From JACRCT01 sp049841135 (GTDB lineage: Bacteria > Myxococcota > Myxococcia > Myxococcales > UBA5297), in NCBI GenBank assembly GCA_049841135.1, contig JASGHK010000004.1:434001-498000 (forward strand): 64,000 bases of DNA. Direction: 5' to 3'. This document shows positions 53,767 to 63,492 of this stretch, piece after piece; position 1 is the stretch's first letter, and every line of letters starts with the position of its first letter. The notes beneath the pieces are model-generated. The model made no database searches. It had not been told where the DNA came from and worked only from the letters and a program-made list of their open reading frames with translations. A program made the translations under genes and the position numbers.

Positions 53767-54799
53767 TCAGCGCGTGCCGCCGGTGCCAATGCCAGTGCCG
53801 CCGATGCCGGGCAACATCCGGTCGAGCAGCGTGCGATCGACCAGGCCGGACACGTCGGCGCTGGGCAGGAAGCCCAGCTGTGCGGCGTGAGCGGCGGCCT
53901 CGGCGAGCTGCGGCGCCAGCGGATGGACCGTCGAGCTCGATGCGCGAGAAGGCGTCCTGCAAGACCCCCTCGGGCAGCGCCTGCCGGGTGATGGCCGCAA
54001 AGGCCTGGTTGGCCTCGAGCGCGAACGAGCGCGGATCCCGCCGGGCCCGCTCGGTCAGCGCCAGGTGGGCCTGCAGCACCTGCGCGATCTGCGTGGGCCT
54101 GGACTCGAGCGCTCGGGTCGAGGCCGCCAGCACCGTGGTGGGGAACCGCCCCCCCGGCCACAGCTGGCGCTCGTCCACCAGGATGTGCGCGCCGCCGTCG
54201 GCGAGCAGCCGCGCCGCCCAGGGTTCGGGCAGCCACGCCGCCTCGATCTCCCCGCGCTTGAACAAGGTGAGGATGTCCGCGTTGGCCACCGGGACGATGG
54301 TCACGTCGCCGCCCCCGGCGGTGGAGACCTTCAGGCCGTGCTGCGCCAGCCAGAACCGCAGCGAGATGTCCTGCGTGTTCCCCAGCTGGGGACTCGCGAC
54401 CTTCTTGCCCTTGAGGTCCTGCGCCGACCGGGCGGTGCGCGCCACGAGCTCGGCGCCGCCCGAGGCCGAGCCGGCGATGACCTTGAGCGCCCCCTTCGAG
54501 CGCACGTAGGCGTTGATGGCCGGGCCACTGCCGACGTAGGTGACGTCGAGCTCGCCGGCCAGCAGCGCCTCCATCGCGCTGGGACCCGCGTTGAAGCGCT
54601 TGATCTCCACGTGCTTCGGCCCGCCGAGCGCCTGGGCGAAGGTGCCCTCGGCGTCGCCCACCAGGGCCTGGGCGTGAGTCAGGTTGGGGAAGTACCCCAG
54701 CCGCAGCGGCGTGTCCGTCCCGCCCCGCTTCTGGCAGGCCCCCAGCCCCAGAACCAGGGACAGCGACCCGATCGCGACGAGAGCAGGAGGCTTGCGCAT
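53767..54799 (-). CDS. ABC transporter substrate-binding lipoprotein, SsuA/NMT1-like (one frameshift)
   Basis: About 344 residues with lipoprotein signal (SLSLVLGLGACQKRG). LRLGYFPNLTHAQALVG, VEIKRFNAGPSAMEALLAGE, YVGSGPAINAYVRSKGALKV and ANADILTLFKRGEIEAAWLP are typical of periplasmic binding proteins for nitrate, sulfonates, taurine or thiamine precursors. The frame changes near 53935 at GAGCTCGACG; restoring TC gives RIELSTVHPLAPQLAEAAAH and the C-terminal domain SADVSGLVDRTLLDRMLPG. No permease or ATPase gene lies beside it. Substrate not inferred. Confidence 0.83.
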
Positions 54800-54841
54800 G
54801 TCGAGCGCAAGCTGGCGACGCGTCGGTCCTGCGGCGACGCC

Positions 54842-55438
54842 CTATCCCGCTTTCGGCTTCCTGCCGCCCAGCTGGGGCAGGAGCCTGCGGCGAGGCTTGC
54901 CGTGACGGCCATGCGTGCTGGAGAGCAGCGCCGCCCCGACCACGAAGGAGAGCCCGACCACGGCGTAGGCGAAGGCCGCCACCACCGGCGGCAACGCGAG
55001 CGCCGGCAGCTCGACCACGCCGAAGGCGCTCAGGACGAAGAGCATCACCGACAGGAGCAGCCGGTAGACCACCCGCCGGGGGATGCCACCGGCCTGGGGC
55101 GCCGCCTTCCACACCTCGGGCGGCACGAGCTCCATCTTCACGTGGACCTTGGAGCCGTCGCCCGCCTTCTCCAGGTCGGCGCGAAGCTCGAAGCGGACGC
55201 CCTCGGTGGCGCTCTCGAGCTCGATGCGCCGCTTGGCCTCGTCGAGCGTCAGCTTCACGTTCCAGGCGCGCCGCCGCCGGCCGACTCGGGCGAGCACGCG
55301 CACCAGCCCGTCACGGGTGGGCCAGGCGTCCTCGATCTCGGGGGCGAGCACCGGCAGGCGGGATGGATCGGAGATGAGCGGCCAGAGGTCTTCTGGCGTT
55401 CCGGGAAGGTGCAGCGTGCGCTGGGATTCGAGGCGCAT
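54842..55438 (-). CDS. SRPBCC-like domain protein with two membrane helices
   Basis: 198 residues from ATG 55438. MRLESQRTLHLPGTPEDLWP, ISDPSRLPVLAPEIEDAWPT and RIELESATEGVRFELRADLE follow the START/polyketide-cyclase (SRPBCC) pattern of small hydrophobic-ligand domains. Two membrane helices follow (RLLLSVMLFVLSAFGVVELP, PPVVAAFAYAVVGLSFVVGA) and a basic tail. The domain likely faces the cytoplasm. Ligand unknown. Next to the transporter binding protein, but on separate frames with 42 bases between. Confidence 0.7.
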   Translation of the reverse strand: MRLESQRTLHLPGTPEDLWPLISDPSRLPVLAPEIEDAWPTRDGLVRVLARVGRRRRAWNVKLTLDEAKRRIELESATEGVRFELRADLEKAGDGSKVHVKMELVPPEVWKAAPQAGGIPRRVVYRLLLSVMLFVLSAFGVVELPALALPPVVAAFAYAVVGLSFVVGAALLSSTHGRHGKPRRRLLPQLGGRKPKAG

Positions 55439-55714
55439 GACGGCTTTCGAGTACCTCAAGCGCGACCACCAGACAAGCGCCGTGGCCCCGCCCCACTCCC
55501 GTCTCCCCGTCGCTGACGGATACACGGATGGAGCTCAGTATCCTCACTGCTCCGGGGAGAAGCCCGTCTCTGCCCGCTCCGACCCTCCGCGTGACACCAC
55601 GACCGTCACGGAGTGGTGCCTGGAAGCCCCCTCGGGATTGAAGCGACCTTCAGCAGGAGACCGTGGGCGTTCGTTCGTTGACGCACCTCGGCGGCGGCGG
55701 ATACACCTTCGGAC

Positions 55715-57599
55715 GTGCCCCAAAGACCTCCCCCGCAACGCGTCCTCGAGCTGGCCGACCGCCTCCTGTCCGGGACCCTGGACGAGGCAGCCCAGGCGGA
55801 GCTCTCGCAGTCCTTGACCTGCCTCAGCCCCGGCGAGCGCGCCCTGGCCGACCGCGTCCTCCAGCTCTCGCGCGAGCGCCGCGACTTCAAGCGGGGGCTG
55901 GTCCAGAGCGCCAAGCTCGCCGAGGTGGGGATGGCCTTCGCCGAGCTGGTCCACGAGCTGCGCCAGCCGCTCTCCAGCATCTCCGGCTTCGCCCAGCTCG
56001 TCGGCCCGACCACCAGCGCCGACCGCCTGTCGGAGTCGATGCGCGAGATCCTCGGGCAGTGCGAGCGCATGGAGGCGATGCTCGAGCGGATGCGCCGCTT
56101 CCTGCGCCCGGAGCCGGAGGAAGGCGAGGAGAAGACGGACCCCAGGGCCGAGCGAGAGCGCGGCCTCGACGTCGAGGAGGCCCTGCGCACCGCCGCGGCC
56201 CTGTGCCCGAAGATGCCGCCCGGCGTCCAGCTCGAGGTGCAGCTGCCACGCGGGCTGGGGCGGGCCATCGGCGAGGCCCAGCCCTTCGTCCAGGTGGTGC
56301 TCAACCTGCTCGTCAACGCCCGCGACGCCCAGGCGGCCAAGGGGCCAGGAACGGTCCTGCTCTGCGCCGAGCGCCAGGGCGACCTGGTGGTGGTCACCGT
56401 GGCGGACGAGGGCACCGGCATCGCGCCCGACTTCACCGAGAAGCTCTTCGAGCCGTTCGCCACGACCAAGGGCGAGGCCGGCACCGGGCTGGGGCTCTAC
56501 ATCTGCCAGGAGATCCTCGCCGCGTGGGGCGCCGAGGTGGCCCTGCTCTCCCCGCCCCCCAAGCCGTACGTCACCGCCTTCGCCGTGCGGCTGCGCGCGG
56601 TGACCGCGAGCTCGCAGGCCGCGGCCGGCCCGAGGCTCAGGGCTCTCGGCCCTGACCTCGGAGCTGAAGCAGCGCGTCTCCAAGGTGCCGATCGCGCGCG
56701 ACGTGCTGGTCGTGGAAGACGAGCCTGGCGTGCGCCGGCTGCTCAAGGTGCTGCTCAGCGCCGAGGAGGGCCTCGCGCTGTCGGAGGCGGGCGACGGTCC
56801 CGCCGCGCTCGCCAAGCTCCAGTCGCGCCCGGTCCAGGTCCTGGTGGTGGACCAGAGCCTCCCGGGGATGACCGGGCTGGAGCTGGCGCGCCGCGCCCGC
56901 GCCGAGCGGCGGATGGCCGAAGCCGTCGTGCTGACGTCGATGCCGTCGCCGGAGTCCGTCGCCCAGGCGCTGGAGGCCGGGGCGCGCGCGTTCCTGCTCA
57001 AGCCCGTGGACGATCCGGCACGGCTTCGGGCCGCCGTCCGCTCGGCGCTGCAGCGCGACCGGCTGCGCCAGCTCTTGTCGGGCCTGGGCTCCGAGCTGCG
57101 GCCGTGGGCCGACCGTGCGCTGCTCCAGGCCCGCGCGGCGAGCGCGCCCCGCCGGCTGCAGGACGCCCTGGAGAGGCTCGCCCAGAAGCCCGAGGGCCCG
57201 GCCCGGGTCGCGGTCGCCGGCGAGCGCGCTTTGGTGGGCCCGCTGGCCATGGCCGGGCACCGCGCCGAAGGCCCGGTCAGCCTCGCCCAGGCCTTCGAGG
57301 ACCGCTCGGTGGAAGTGGTCGTCGTCGGCGAAGGCGCCGACCCCGCTCAGGCGCGCGAGCGCCTCCAGAAGCTGCGCGAGCTGCCCTGCCCCCCCTCCGT
57401 CGTCTGGGCGCTCTCGCCTGGCGGGTTTGCGGAAGCGCTGCAGCTTCTCGAAAGCGGCGTCATCGCAGGTGTCGTCCAGCGCCCGGTGGAGCCGACCGCG
57501 CTGTCGCTGGCGGTCACCGCCGCCGTCGAGATCCGCCGCCGCGAGCTGCGCGCGGTTGCGCTGGGGACGGTGCTCGAGGAGCTCGGCATCGACGGCTGA
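55715..57599 (+). CDS. soluble histidine kinase fused to receiver domain (one frameshift) or adjacent kinase and regulator genes
   Basis: First part: no sensor or membrane segment, helical N-terminus, HisKA with H-box ELVHELRQPLSSISGF, then HATPase_c with VVLNLLVNARDAQAA (N box), VADEGTGIAPD (G1) and GTGLGLYICQEIL (G2). Second part: receiver with LVVEDEPGVRRLL, phospho-acceptor in VLVVDQSLPGMTGLEL, Lys in FLLKPVDDP, then ~180 further residues of unknown fold. The frame changes near 56646; restoring TC at GCTCTC gives ...RALSALTSELKQRVSKVP..., one continuous hybrid kinase of ~628 residues. Otherwise a regulator could start at GTG 56685. Confidence 0.82.
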
Positions 57600-57754
57600 C
57601 TCTGGTCCTAGCCAGATCCGACCTTGCTAAAGGTATGTCAGCGTTCATCAACATGGACGGCGACCTTGGGCGCCTAGTCCAGTTCAGCTCGGTCTTCTCT
57701 GGAAAAGGGCCGGCGCAAGGGCCCCAATACCGATCACCGAAGGTGTCTCTTTCC

Positions 57755-57968
57755 TTCATGGCAGCGAGCCCCCTCGGATCGCCGGCCTTGTGCCGGCTAG
57801 CTTTCTGAACATCCCCACCGTTCGACCAATCCGGCGTGCGCTCAGTGCCACGTGCTGGCACGAGCCCGGCGCTCCGGGGCGTGAGTCGCGGGCGAGCGGG
57901 AAGCCAAGGTGGGTCGGACGGTCGGGAATTGCGTGCGGGCTAGCCGGCACAAGGCCGGCGATCCGAGG
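57755..57968. repeat. dispersed palindromic intergenic repeat, copy B
   Basis: A perfect 30-bp inverted repeat: CCTCGGATCGCC...GCCGGCTAGC at 57772-57801 and its reverse complement at 57939-57968, enclosing 137 bases. The inside includes CCCCACCGTTCGACCAATCC, identical to copy A at 6786. Arms that are exact over 30 bases point to selection, recent mobility or conversion. It fills most of the gap between the kinase gene and the DUF465 gene; no open frame lies inside. Confidence 0.85.
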
Positions 57969-58001
57969 CCTTTGCCTTCGCCGCGACGCAGTCCGGGCTC
58001 G

Positions 58002-58202
58002 CTAGGCGTTCGCCTGGCGCGCGAGCGCGGCGATCTCGTCCTTCTTGTGCAGCTTGAGGACCTTGAGGCGCTTGACCTCCGCCTCTTCGCCGGGGCTCAG
58101 GTAGCTCCTGCGCTCGATGTCCATGATCTGCTCGTCGAGCGCGCGGTGCTCCAGGCGCAACCGCTCCAGCTCGACCTGCTTCCGGGACTTATCGACCTGC
58201 AT
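58002..58202 (-). CDS. DUF465 small coiled-coil protein
   Basis: 66 residues: MQVDKSRKQVELERLRLEHR, ALDEQIMDIERRSYLSPGEE and AEVKRLKVLKLHKKDEIAAL match the DUF465 (YdcH-like) family. These are a two-helix hairpin with leucine-rich heptads. Cytoplasmic; function unknown. It is downstream of tsaB on the same strand (46 bases apart) and probably in the gltX-tsaB transcript. Confidence 0.85.
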   Translation of the reverse strand: MQVDKSRKQVELERLRLEHRALDEQIMDIERRSYLSPGEEAEVKRLKVLKLHKKDEIAALARQANA

Positions 58203-58248
58203 GGCCCTGCTCCCTGAAGCCCCCTGGTACGCTCTGGCCCCTCGAAAG

Positions 58249-58950
58249 CTATTTCTTCTTCGGCTTCGAAGTCCACTCGGAATCGCTGGGCCGGACGTAG
58301 TGCGGCTCGAGCGCGAAGACCGCCTGGGCGGAGTACTCCGGCACCGATTCGATCTGCCCGGCCAGCGCCACCGCGTCGGGGGTGCGCACCGCCGTCCTCG
58401 TCGCGGGCAGCCCCGCCAGGGCCGGGTAGGCCCCGCGCCCGATGCCATAGACCTCGGCCGAGGCCTCCTTGGCCACGCGCCCCAGCAGCACCTCCGGGGC
58501 GACCGCGGCCTCCGCGGCCTCCTCCACGACCTGCGCCCCCGTCTTGCGGAAGAAGCCGGCGTAGACCTCCCCCTTGCGCGCGTCGAGGCACGGCACGAGC
58601 AACGTCCCGTCGGGGACGTCACCCGCGGCCGCCAGCGCCATCGCCTTGAGCGAGGAGGCGCCCAAGAGCGGCCGCTTGGCCGCGTAGCAGAGCCCCTTGG
58701 CCGTCGCCAGGCTGATGCGCAGGCCCGTGAACGAGCCCGGCCCGAGCCCGACGACCACCGCGGACAGGTCGCCCGTCTTCTTCCCCGCCTCGTTGAGCAG
58801 GTCCTCGAGCAGCTGGGGCAGCACGCTCGAGTGGGCCGTCGGTGGCTCGACCACGCGGCGTCCGAGCACACGCTCAGCCCCGCTTCCGTCTCGTTCGACG
58901 AGCGCGGCGGAGAGGGTCAGCGTGGCGGTGTCCAGGGACAGCAGGAGCAT
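58249..58950 (-). CDS. tsaB: tRNA threonylcarbamoyladenosine biosynthesis protein TsaB
   Basis: 233 residues, ASKHA fold: MLLLSLDTATLTLSAALVER, PTAHSSVLPQLLEDLLNEAG, VGLGPGSFTGLRISLATAKG and LLVPCLDARKGEVYAGFFRK are diagnostic. With TsaD and TsaE it makes the t6A37 modification of ANN-decoding tRNAs; TsaB itself is a scaffold lacking catalytic residues. Nine bases separate it from gltX, so the two are likely co-transcribed. Confidence 0.93.
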   Translation of the reverse strand: MLLLSLDTATLTLSAALVERDGSGAERVLGRRVVEPPTAHSSVLPQLLEDLLNEAGKKTGDLSAVVVGLGPGSFTGLRISLATAKGLCYAAKRPLLGASSLKAMALAAAGDVPDGTLLVPCLDARKGEVYAGFFRKTGAQVVEEAAEAAVAPEVLLGRVAKEASAEVYGIGRGAYPALAGLPATRTAVRTPDAVALAGQIESVPEYSAQAVFALEPHYVRPSDSEWTSKPKKK

Positions 58951-58959
58951 CGTGAGGGC

Positions 58960-60418
58960 CTACTTGAGGGTGCGCAGGTAGTCGACGGAGGCGCGGATGC
59001 GCTTGCGGCACATCTCGCGGCCGACGACCTCCAGGCACGCGAAGAGCGGCGGGGTCGCGGCCTTGCCGGTCACGGCCACGCGCAGCGCGGTGAACAGCTC
59101 CTTGGGCTTCCAGCCGTTCTTCTCGCAGAAGGCGCGGCTGAACTCCTCGAGCGGCTTGTCCTTGAACTCGATGCGCTTCTGGCCCTCCCCCGGGTCGTCG
59201 ATCCGCTCGATGTACTCCTGGAGGATGTCCGCCACCTGCGCCGCGGTGCGGCCCTTGGGCACGTACTGGTCCTTGAGCGGCTCGAGCGCCAGGTCGCCGG
59301 TGAAGAAGAAGTCGGCCATGGCCACGAAGTCGGTCAGGGTCCGCATCCGCTCGCGCAAGAGCGGCGTGATCCGGTTCATGAACGGCCCGGAGAGCTTCCA
59401 CTCGACGATCTTCGCGGTGATCTGCTCGGGGGTCATGTCGCGGATGTACTGGCCGTTCATGTCCTGCAGCTTGACCAGGTCGAAGACCGGCTCGCCGGTG
59501 GAGACGCGGTCGAGGTCGAAGTTCGCCACCATCTCCTCGAGGGTGAACTTCTCGCGGTCGGCGGCGATGGACCAGCCCATCAGCCCCAGGAAGTTGCGCA
59601 GCGCCTCGGGGAGGATGCCGGCGTCGCGGTAGTAGTCGAGCGAGACCGGGTTCTTGCGCTTGCTGATCTTCGACTTGTCCTTGTTGCGCAAGAGCGGCAT
59701 GTGGACCCACTCCGGCTGCTTCCAGCCGAAGGCGTCGTAGAGCGCCACGTGCTTGGGCGTCGAGCTCGATCCACTCCTCGGCGCGGATGACGTGGGTGAT
59801 GCCCATCAGGTGGTCGTCGACGACGTTGGCCAGGTGGTAGGTGGGGAAGCCGTCGCTCTTGAGCAGCACCTGGTCGTCGATGCCGGCGTTGGCGAAGCGG
59901 ATCTCGCCGCGCAGGCGGTCCTTGAAGACCGTCTCGCCGACCTTGGGCATGGCCAGGCGGACGACGTGGGCCTCGCCGGCGGCGGCGCGCTTGTCGGACT
60001 CCTCCTTGGCCAGGCCGCGGCAGTGGCCGTCGTAGCCCGGGTTCTGCTTCTCGGCGATTTGCTTCTTGCGCAGCTCGGCCAGGCGCTCGGCGGTGCAGAA
60101 GCAGCGGTAGGCGGTGCCGCGGTCGAGCAGCATCTGCCCGTGCGTCTTGTAGACCTCGAAGCGCTCGCTCTGGCGGTAGGGGCCGAAGGGGCCGCCGACG
60201 TCGGGGCCCTCGTCCCACTGCAGGCCGACCCACTTGAGCGCCCGCATGATGGCCTGCTCCGACTCCAGCGTGGAGCGCGTCCGGTCGGTGTCCTCGATGC
60301 GCAGGATGAACTTGCCGCCGTTCTTCTTGGCGAAGGCGTAGTTGAAGAGCGCGATGTAGGCGGTGCCGACGTGGGGGTCGCCGGTGGGGCTGGGCGCGAT
60401 GCGGACTCGGACGGTCAT
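58960..60418 (-). CDS. gltX: glutamyl-tRNA synthetase (one frameshift)
   Basis: About 486 residues. HIGH-type motif in RIAPSPTGDPHVGTAYIALF, FILRIEDTDRTRSTLESEQA, and KMSKS-type motif in NKDKSKISKRKNPVSLDYYR; the C-terminal anticodon-binding helices end ASVDYLRTLK. It charges tRNA-Glu. The frame changes near 59763: ...THVIRAEEWIEL breaks at GAGCTCGACG, then TPKHVALYDAFGWKQPEWVH follows. Restoring TC gives IELSTPKHVALYD. An essential enzyme with a clean break at such a site argues for a consensus error. Confidence 0.93.
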
Positions 60419-60556
60419 GGGACGTGTCGCTCCTGGCTTGTTGCCACTGTGCGGAAGAGCGGTGCTTCTACAACATGCGAGCAGCGCCGGCCAGCGCTAC
60501 GGCAGCGGCGCACACCCGTGCTCGTCGAGCGGTCGGCCGTGGGCAGGAAGCCGCCC

Positions 60557-63472
60557 TTACAGGTCTTTCTCGAACGCGCCGATGGAGACGCCCGGCTGGG
60601 GGGTCCGCGGCTGGCCGGCGAAGTCGCGGTCGACCGCGCCGCAGGTCTCGTCTCCGTGGGTGACGCACGTGCCAGCGGAGAAGACGGCGCCGAGGGTGCC
60701 GCACTGGCTCAGGGTGGCGTCCTTGCCGCCGGTCCGCAGCACCTCGGGCGCGTCCTTGCTCAGGCTCCAGTCGTTGTCCGCGAGCGTCTCGAGGTCGTTG
60801 TCGGGTCCGGCGACGTCCACGAACACCTTCGAGCGATCGAGGGCGACCTGGACGTTGCCGGCGGCGAAGCGGCTCTCCGCGCAGAGGTCGGCCTCGGCCT
60901 CGGCCGCTGTGACCAGCAGCTGCCTCGCGTCGTAGTCGTACTCCCAGCCCTCCGGCGCCTGCAGGACAGCGTTGTTCTCGAGCGAGCGCGGGTCGGCGTC
61001 CACGCTGTTGTCCTCCCGCACCACCGTGAAGCTCGGGTCGCCGAAGAAGAGGTTGTTGGTGATGGTGGGCGCCGCCTTCACCCAGAGGTAGACGCCCTGC
61101 CCGTTGAGCGCGCCCCCCTCGACGAAGCAGGTGTTGTGGGTGAAGGTCGAGAGCGGACTCTCCGCGAACAGGCACGCCCGCTCCTGCCGGCCCGAGCCGC
61201 TGTAGAGCAGGTTGTTGACCACCACCTGCGGCGCCGTCGAAGCGCCTACCAGCTGCACCGCGGAGGAGGGGTCCCCGTGGCCCCCGTGGAGCCGGTTGCG
61301 CTCCACGCGCGACGGGAGGCTGACGGCGTCGATCTCCACGCCGATGGTGCGGACGTCGGCCGCGGGGCCCGGCCGGACCTCGTTGTCGCTGACCACGGCG
61401 CTCGAGCCCCAGAGCACGCGCACGCCGACGATGGGGTTCCAGTCGGACGTCGCCGCGTGGGTCAGGACGTTGCCCTGCACGGTTGCCTCGCTGTTGATGA
61501 GGACCACCCCGACCGCGCCCGAGGCACGGTTGCGCCGGACGGTCCCGGAGGTGCACCCGGAGAGCAGGATCGCGGTGCCTCGCTGGCAGGGTGTCATGTC
61601 GAACCTCGAGTCCTCGACCACCACCCCCACCGCCGCGTTCGCCTCGACGCCCGTGCAGTAGGTCTCCCCGACGGGGCCGACGAAGCTGCAGCTGCGGATG
61701 GTGGTGGACGGTGCGGTCACCACCACGCCGCGCGAGTCCGGGCCGGAGGCGGCCACGGCGAAGCCGTCGATGACGAGGCCACCGCCCTCGACGGTGATCG
61801 CCGGGCTCGCCGCCTGGACGCGCGTGGGCCTGGCCGCAACGTCCCTGGACGAGAAGTCCGCCGCATAGCCTCCGAAGAGGCTGACGGACTGCTTGACGGT
61901 CAGCGCCTCCGCATAGGTTCCCTCGGCCACGAAGATCGACTTCGGGGCCGCGGCAGGCACCGCCGCCAGCGCCGCGCCGATGGTCCTGAAGGCGTGCGCG
62001 GGATCGGCGCCGGTCGGGTTCGTCGCCTTGCTCTCGGCCGAGACGTAGAGGGCCGCGCCCAAGGTGAACTCCGGGCTCGTGGTGGCCTCGGTGTCGGGCA
62101 CCGGCGCACAGAGCGGCTCGACGGGCCGAACTCGCAGCCGGTAGCTCCCCGAAGCCGGGAAGGTCGCGGTGGCGAAGCCGCCGGCGAGGTCGACGGTGGC
62201 GGCCTTCCAGTCCTGCGTGCCGAGGGTCGGGTCGGCATCCATCTCCGCCGCGAACGCCGACCAGCCCTGCCGGGCGAAGTAGAAGCGCACAGGCGCGCCG
62301 GGGCCGCTGGCCTCGATGCGGCTCGCCTCGCCGAGCGAGACGTCCGAGAGCACGACCGTCCCTGGCCGCGGCCGGTAGGCGGTCTCGCCCCGCGAGAAGA
62401 CCGGCTGCACCCTCCAGGTGTCGCCCACCGCGAAGGGCGAGCCCGCCTTCGGCTCGAGCCCGATGGGCGTGGCCGGACCGACGGGCGCCTCGGGCCAGCT
62501 CAGCTTCGTCCCGTCCGGCTTCTCCATCTCGAGCTGCAGGGCGCCCTCGGTCTCGGTCGTGCTCGCCTCGAACCCTCCCTTGCCCGGGCACCACCACAGC
62601 CTGGTCGACGCCACGAACACCGGCCGCTGCGGCGCCGAGTAGTTGTTGACCGTGTCGAAGGCGAAGACGGCATAGGCGACCGGCTGGGCAGGGCGAGTCA
62701 CGTCGATCCACTCCGACCCCAGGGTCCAGCCGATGACCTCGTCGCGTCCCGTGCACGGCCCTGGCTGGCCGTCGAGGCAGGCGCCGATGGCGTAGGTCTT
62801 CCCGCTCTCCGGGAGGACGCTGGTGGGCGCCCCGACCCGCCGCACCACCAGCGCCCCGGCGAAGTCCGGGTCCGCCGGTGGAGTCCAGGCGAGCACGCTC
62901 TTCTGGGCCTCGACATCGACGACCGTCAGCTTGGTCACCACACCCGGCCCCGTCCGGTCCGGCGCGTCGCCCGTCCGGAAGCGCACCGCCTGGGCCGAGA
63001 GGCTCGCCGCGCCGGGAGTGCCCTTGGCAGGGGCGACGCCGGCGTCGATGGTCAGCGTGTAGTCCGAGTGGGGGCGCAGCGGCTGGGCCGGTTCGAGCTG
63101 GAAGGTCCCCGCGGCTGGCTCGGTGAGTGTGACGGTCTCCTCACCAATGCCGCTCGCGAGGTGGACCTTGGCCTGCAGGCTCGCCGCGTCGACCGGCATC
63201 GAGAAGGCGAAGACGACCAGCGTGTTGACCGCGACCTCCTGGCTGCCGTCGCGCGGGGCGCTGAAGACGAGCGCGGGCCGCGGCGGGTCGTACGGCTTGC
63301 TCTTCAGGTGGCAGAAGCCCTCGCCGACGTCGCACCCCCAGTCCTCGGGGCAGTCCTGGTCGGAGCGGCAGCTGAGCTTGGACTCCTCGGAGACCGGGAA
63401 CCTCGGGGAGCAAGCGGTGGCTGCGACCAGAGCCGCGAGAGCCGCGAGAGTCGATTCGAAGGAGAGGCGCAT
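60557..63472 (-). CDS. lipoprotein with Ig-like domains and parallel beta-helix
   Basis: 971 residues from ATG 63472 (GGAGAGGC upstream). Lipobox in AALVAATACSPRF. SCRSDQDCPEDWGCDVGEGF is a small Cys motif; a Big-like/SbsA-type domain follows (PRDGSQEVAVNTLVVFAFSM). A fibronectin-like region and then a right-handed parallel beta-helix (about 620-960) contain NPTGADPAHAFRTIGAALAA, SIFVAEGTYAEALTVKQSVS, SRVERNRLHGGHGDPSSA and NNLLYSGSGRQERACLF. The layout is typical of DUF1565-type secreted proteins that bind or cleave polysaccharide. Catalytic residues not identified. The 138 bases between it and gltX hold nothing recognisable. Confidence 0.83.
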   Translation of the reverse strand: MRLSFESTLAALAALVAATACSPRFPVSEESKLSCRSDQDCPEDWGCDVGEGFCHLKSKPYDPPRPALVFSAPRDGSQEVAVNTLVVFAFSMPVDAASLQAKVHLASGIGEETVTLTEPAAGTFQLEPAQPLRPHSDYTLTIDAGVAPAKGTPGAASLSAQAVRFRTGDAPDRTGPGVVTKLTVVDVEAQKSVLAWTPPADPDFAGALVVRRVGAPTSVLPESGKTYAIGACLDGQPGPCTGRDEVIGWTLGSEWIDVTRPAQPVAYAVFAFDTVNNYSAPQRPVFVASTRLWWCPGKGGFEASTTETEGALQLEMEKPDGTKLSWPEAPVGPATPIGLEPKAGSPFAVGDTWRVQPVFSRGETAYRPRPGTVVLSDVSLGEASRIEASGPGAPVRFYFARQGWSAFAAEMDADPTLGTQDWKAATVDLAGGFATATFPASGSYRLRVRPVEPLCAPVPDTEATTSPEFTLGAALYVSAESKATNPTGADPAHAFRTIGAALAAVPAAAPKSIFVAEGTYAEALTVKQSVSLFGGYAADFSSRDVAARPTRVQAASPAITVEGGGLVIDGFAVAASGPDSRGVVVTAPSTTIRSCSFVGPVGETYCTGVEANAAVGVVVEDSRFDMTPCQRGTAILLSGCTSGTVRRNRASGAVGVVLINSEATVQGNVLTHAATSDWNPIVGVRVLWGSSAVVSDNEVRPGPAADVRTIGVEIDAVSLPSRVERNRLHGGHGDPSSAVQLVGASTAPQVVVNNLLYSGSGRQERACLFAESPLSTFTHNTCFVEGGALNGQGVYLWVKAAPTITNNLFFGDPSFTVVREDNSVDADPRSLENNAVLQAPEGWEYDYDARQLLVTAAEAEADLCAESRFAAGNVQVALDRSKVFVDVAGPDNDLETLADNDWSLSKDAPEVLRTGGKDATLSQCGTLGAVFSAGTCVTHGDETCGAVDRDFAGQPRTPQPGVSIGAFEKDL

Positions 63473-63492
63473 GGAGCCTCCTGGCTCAGCCG

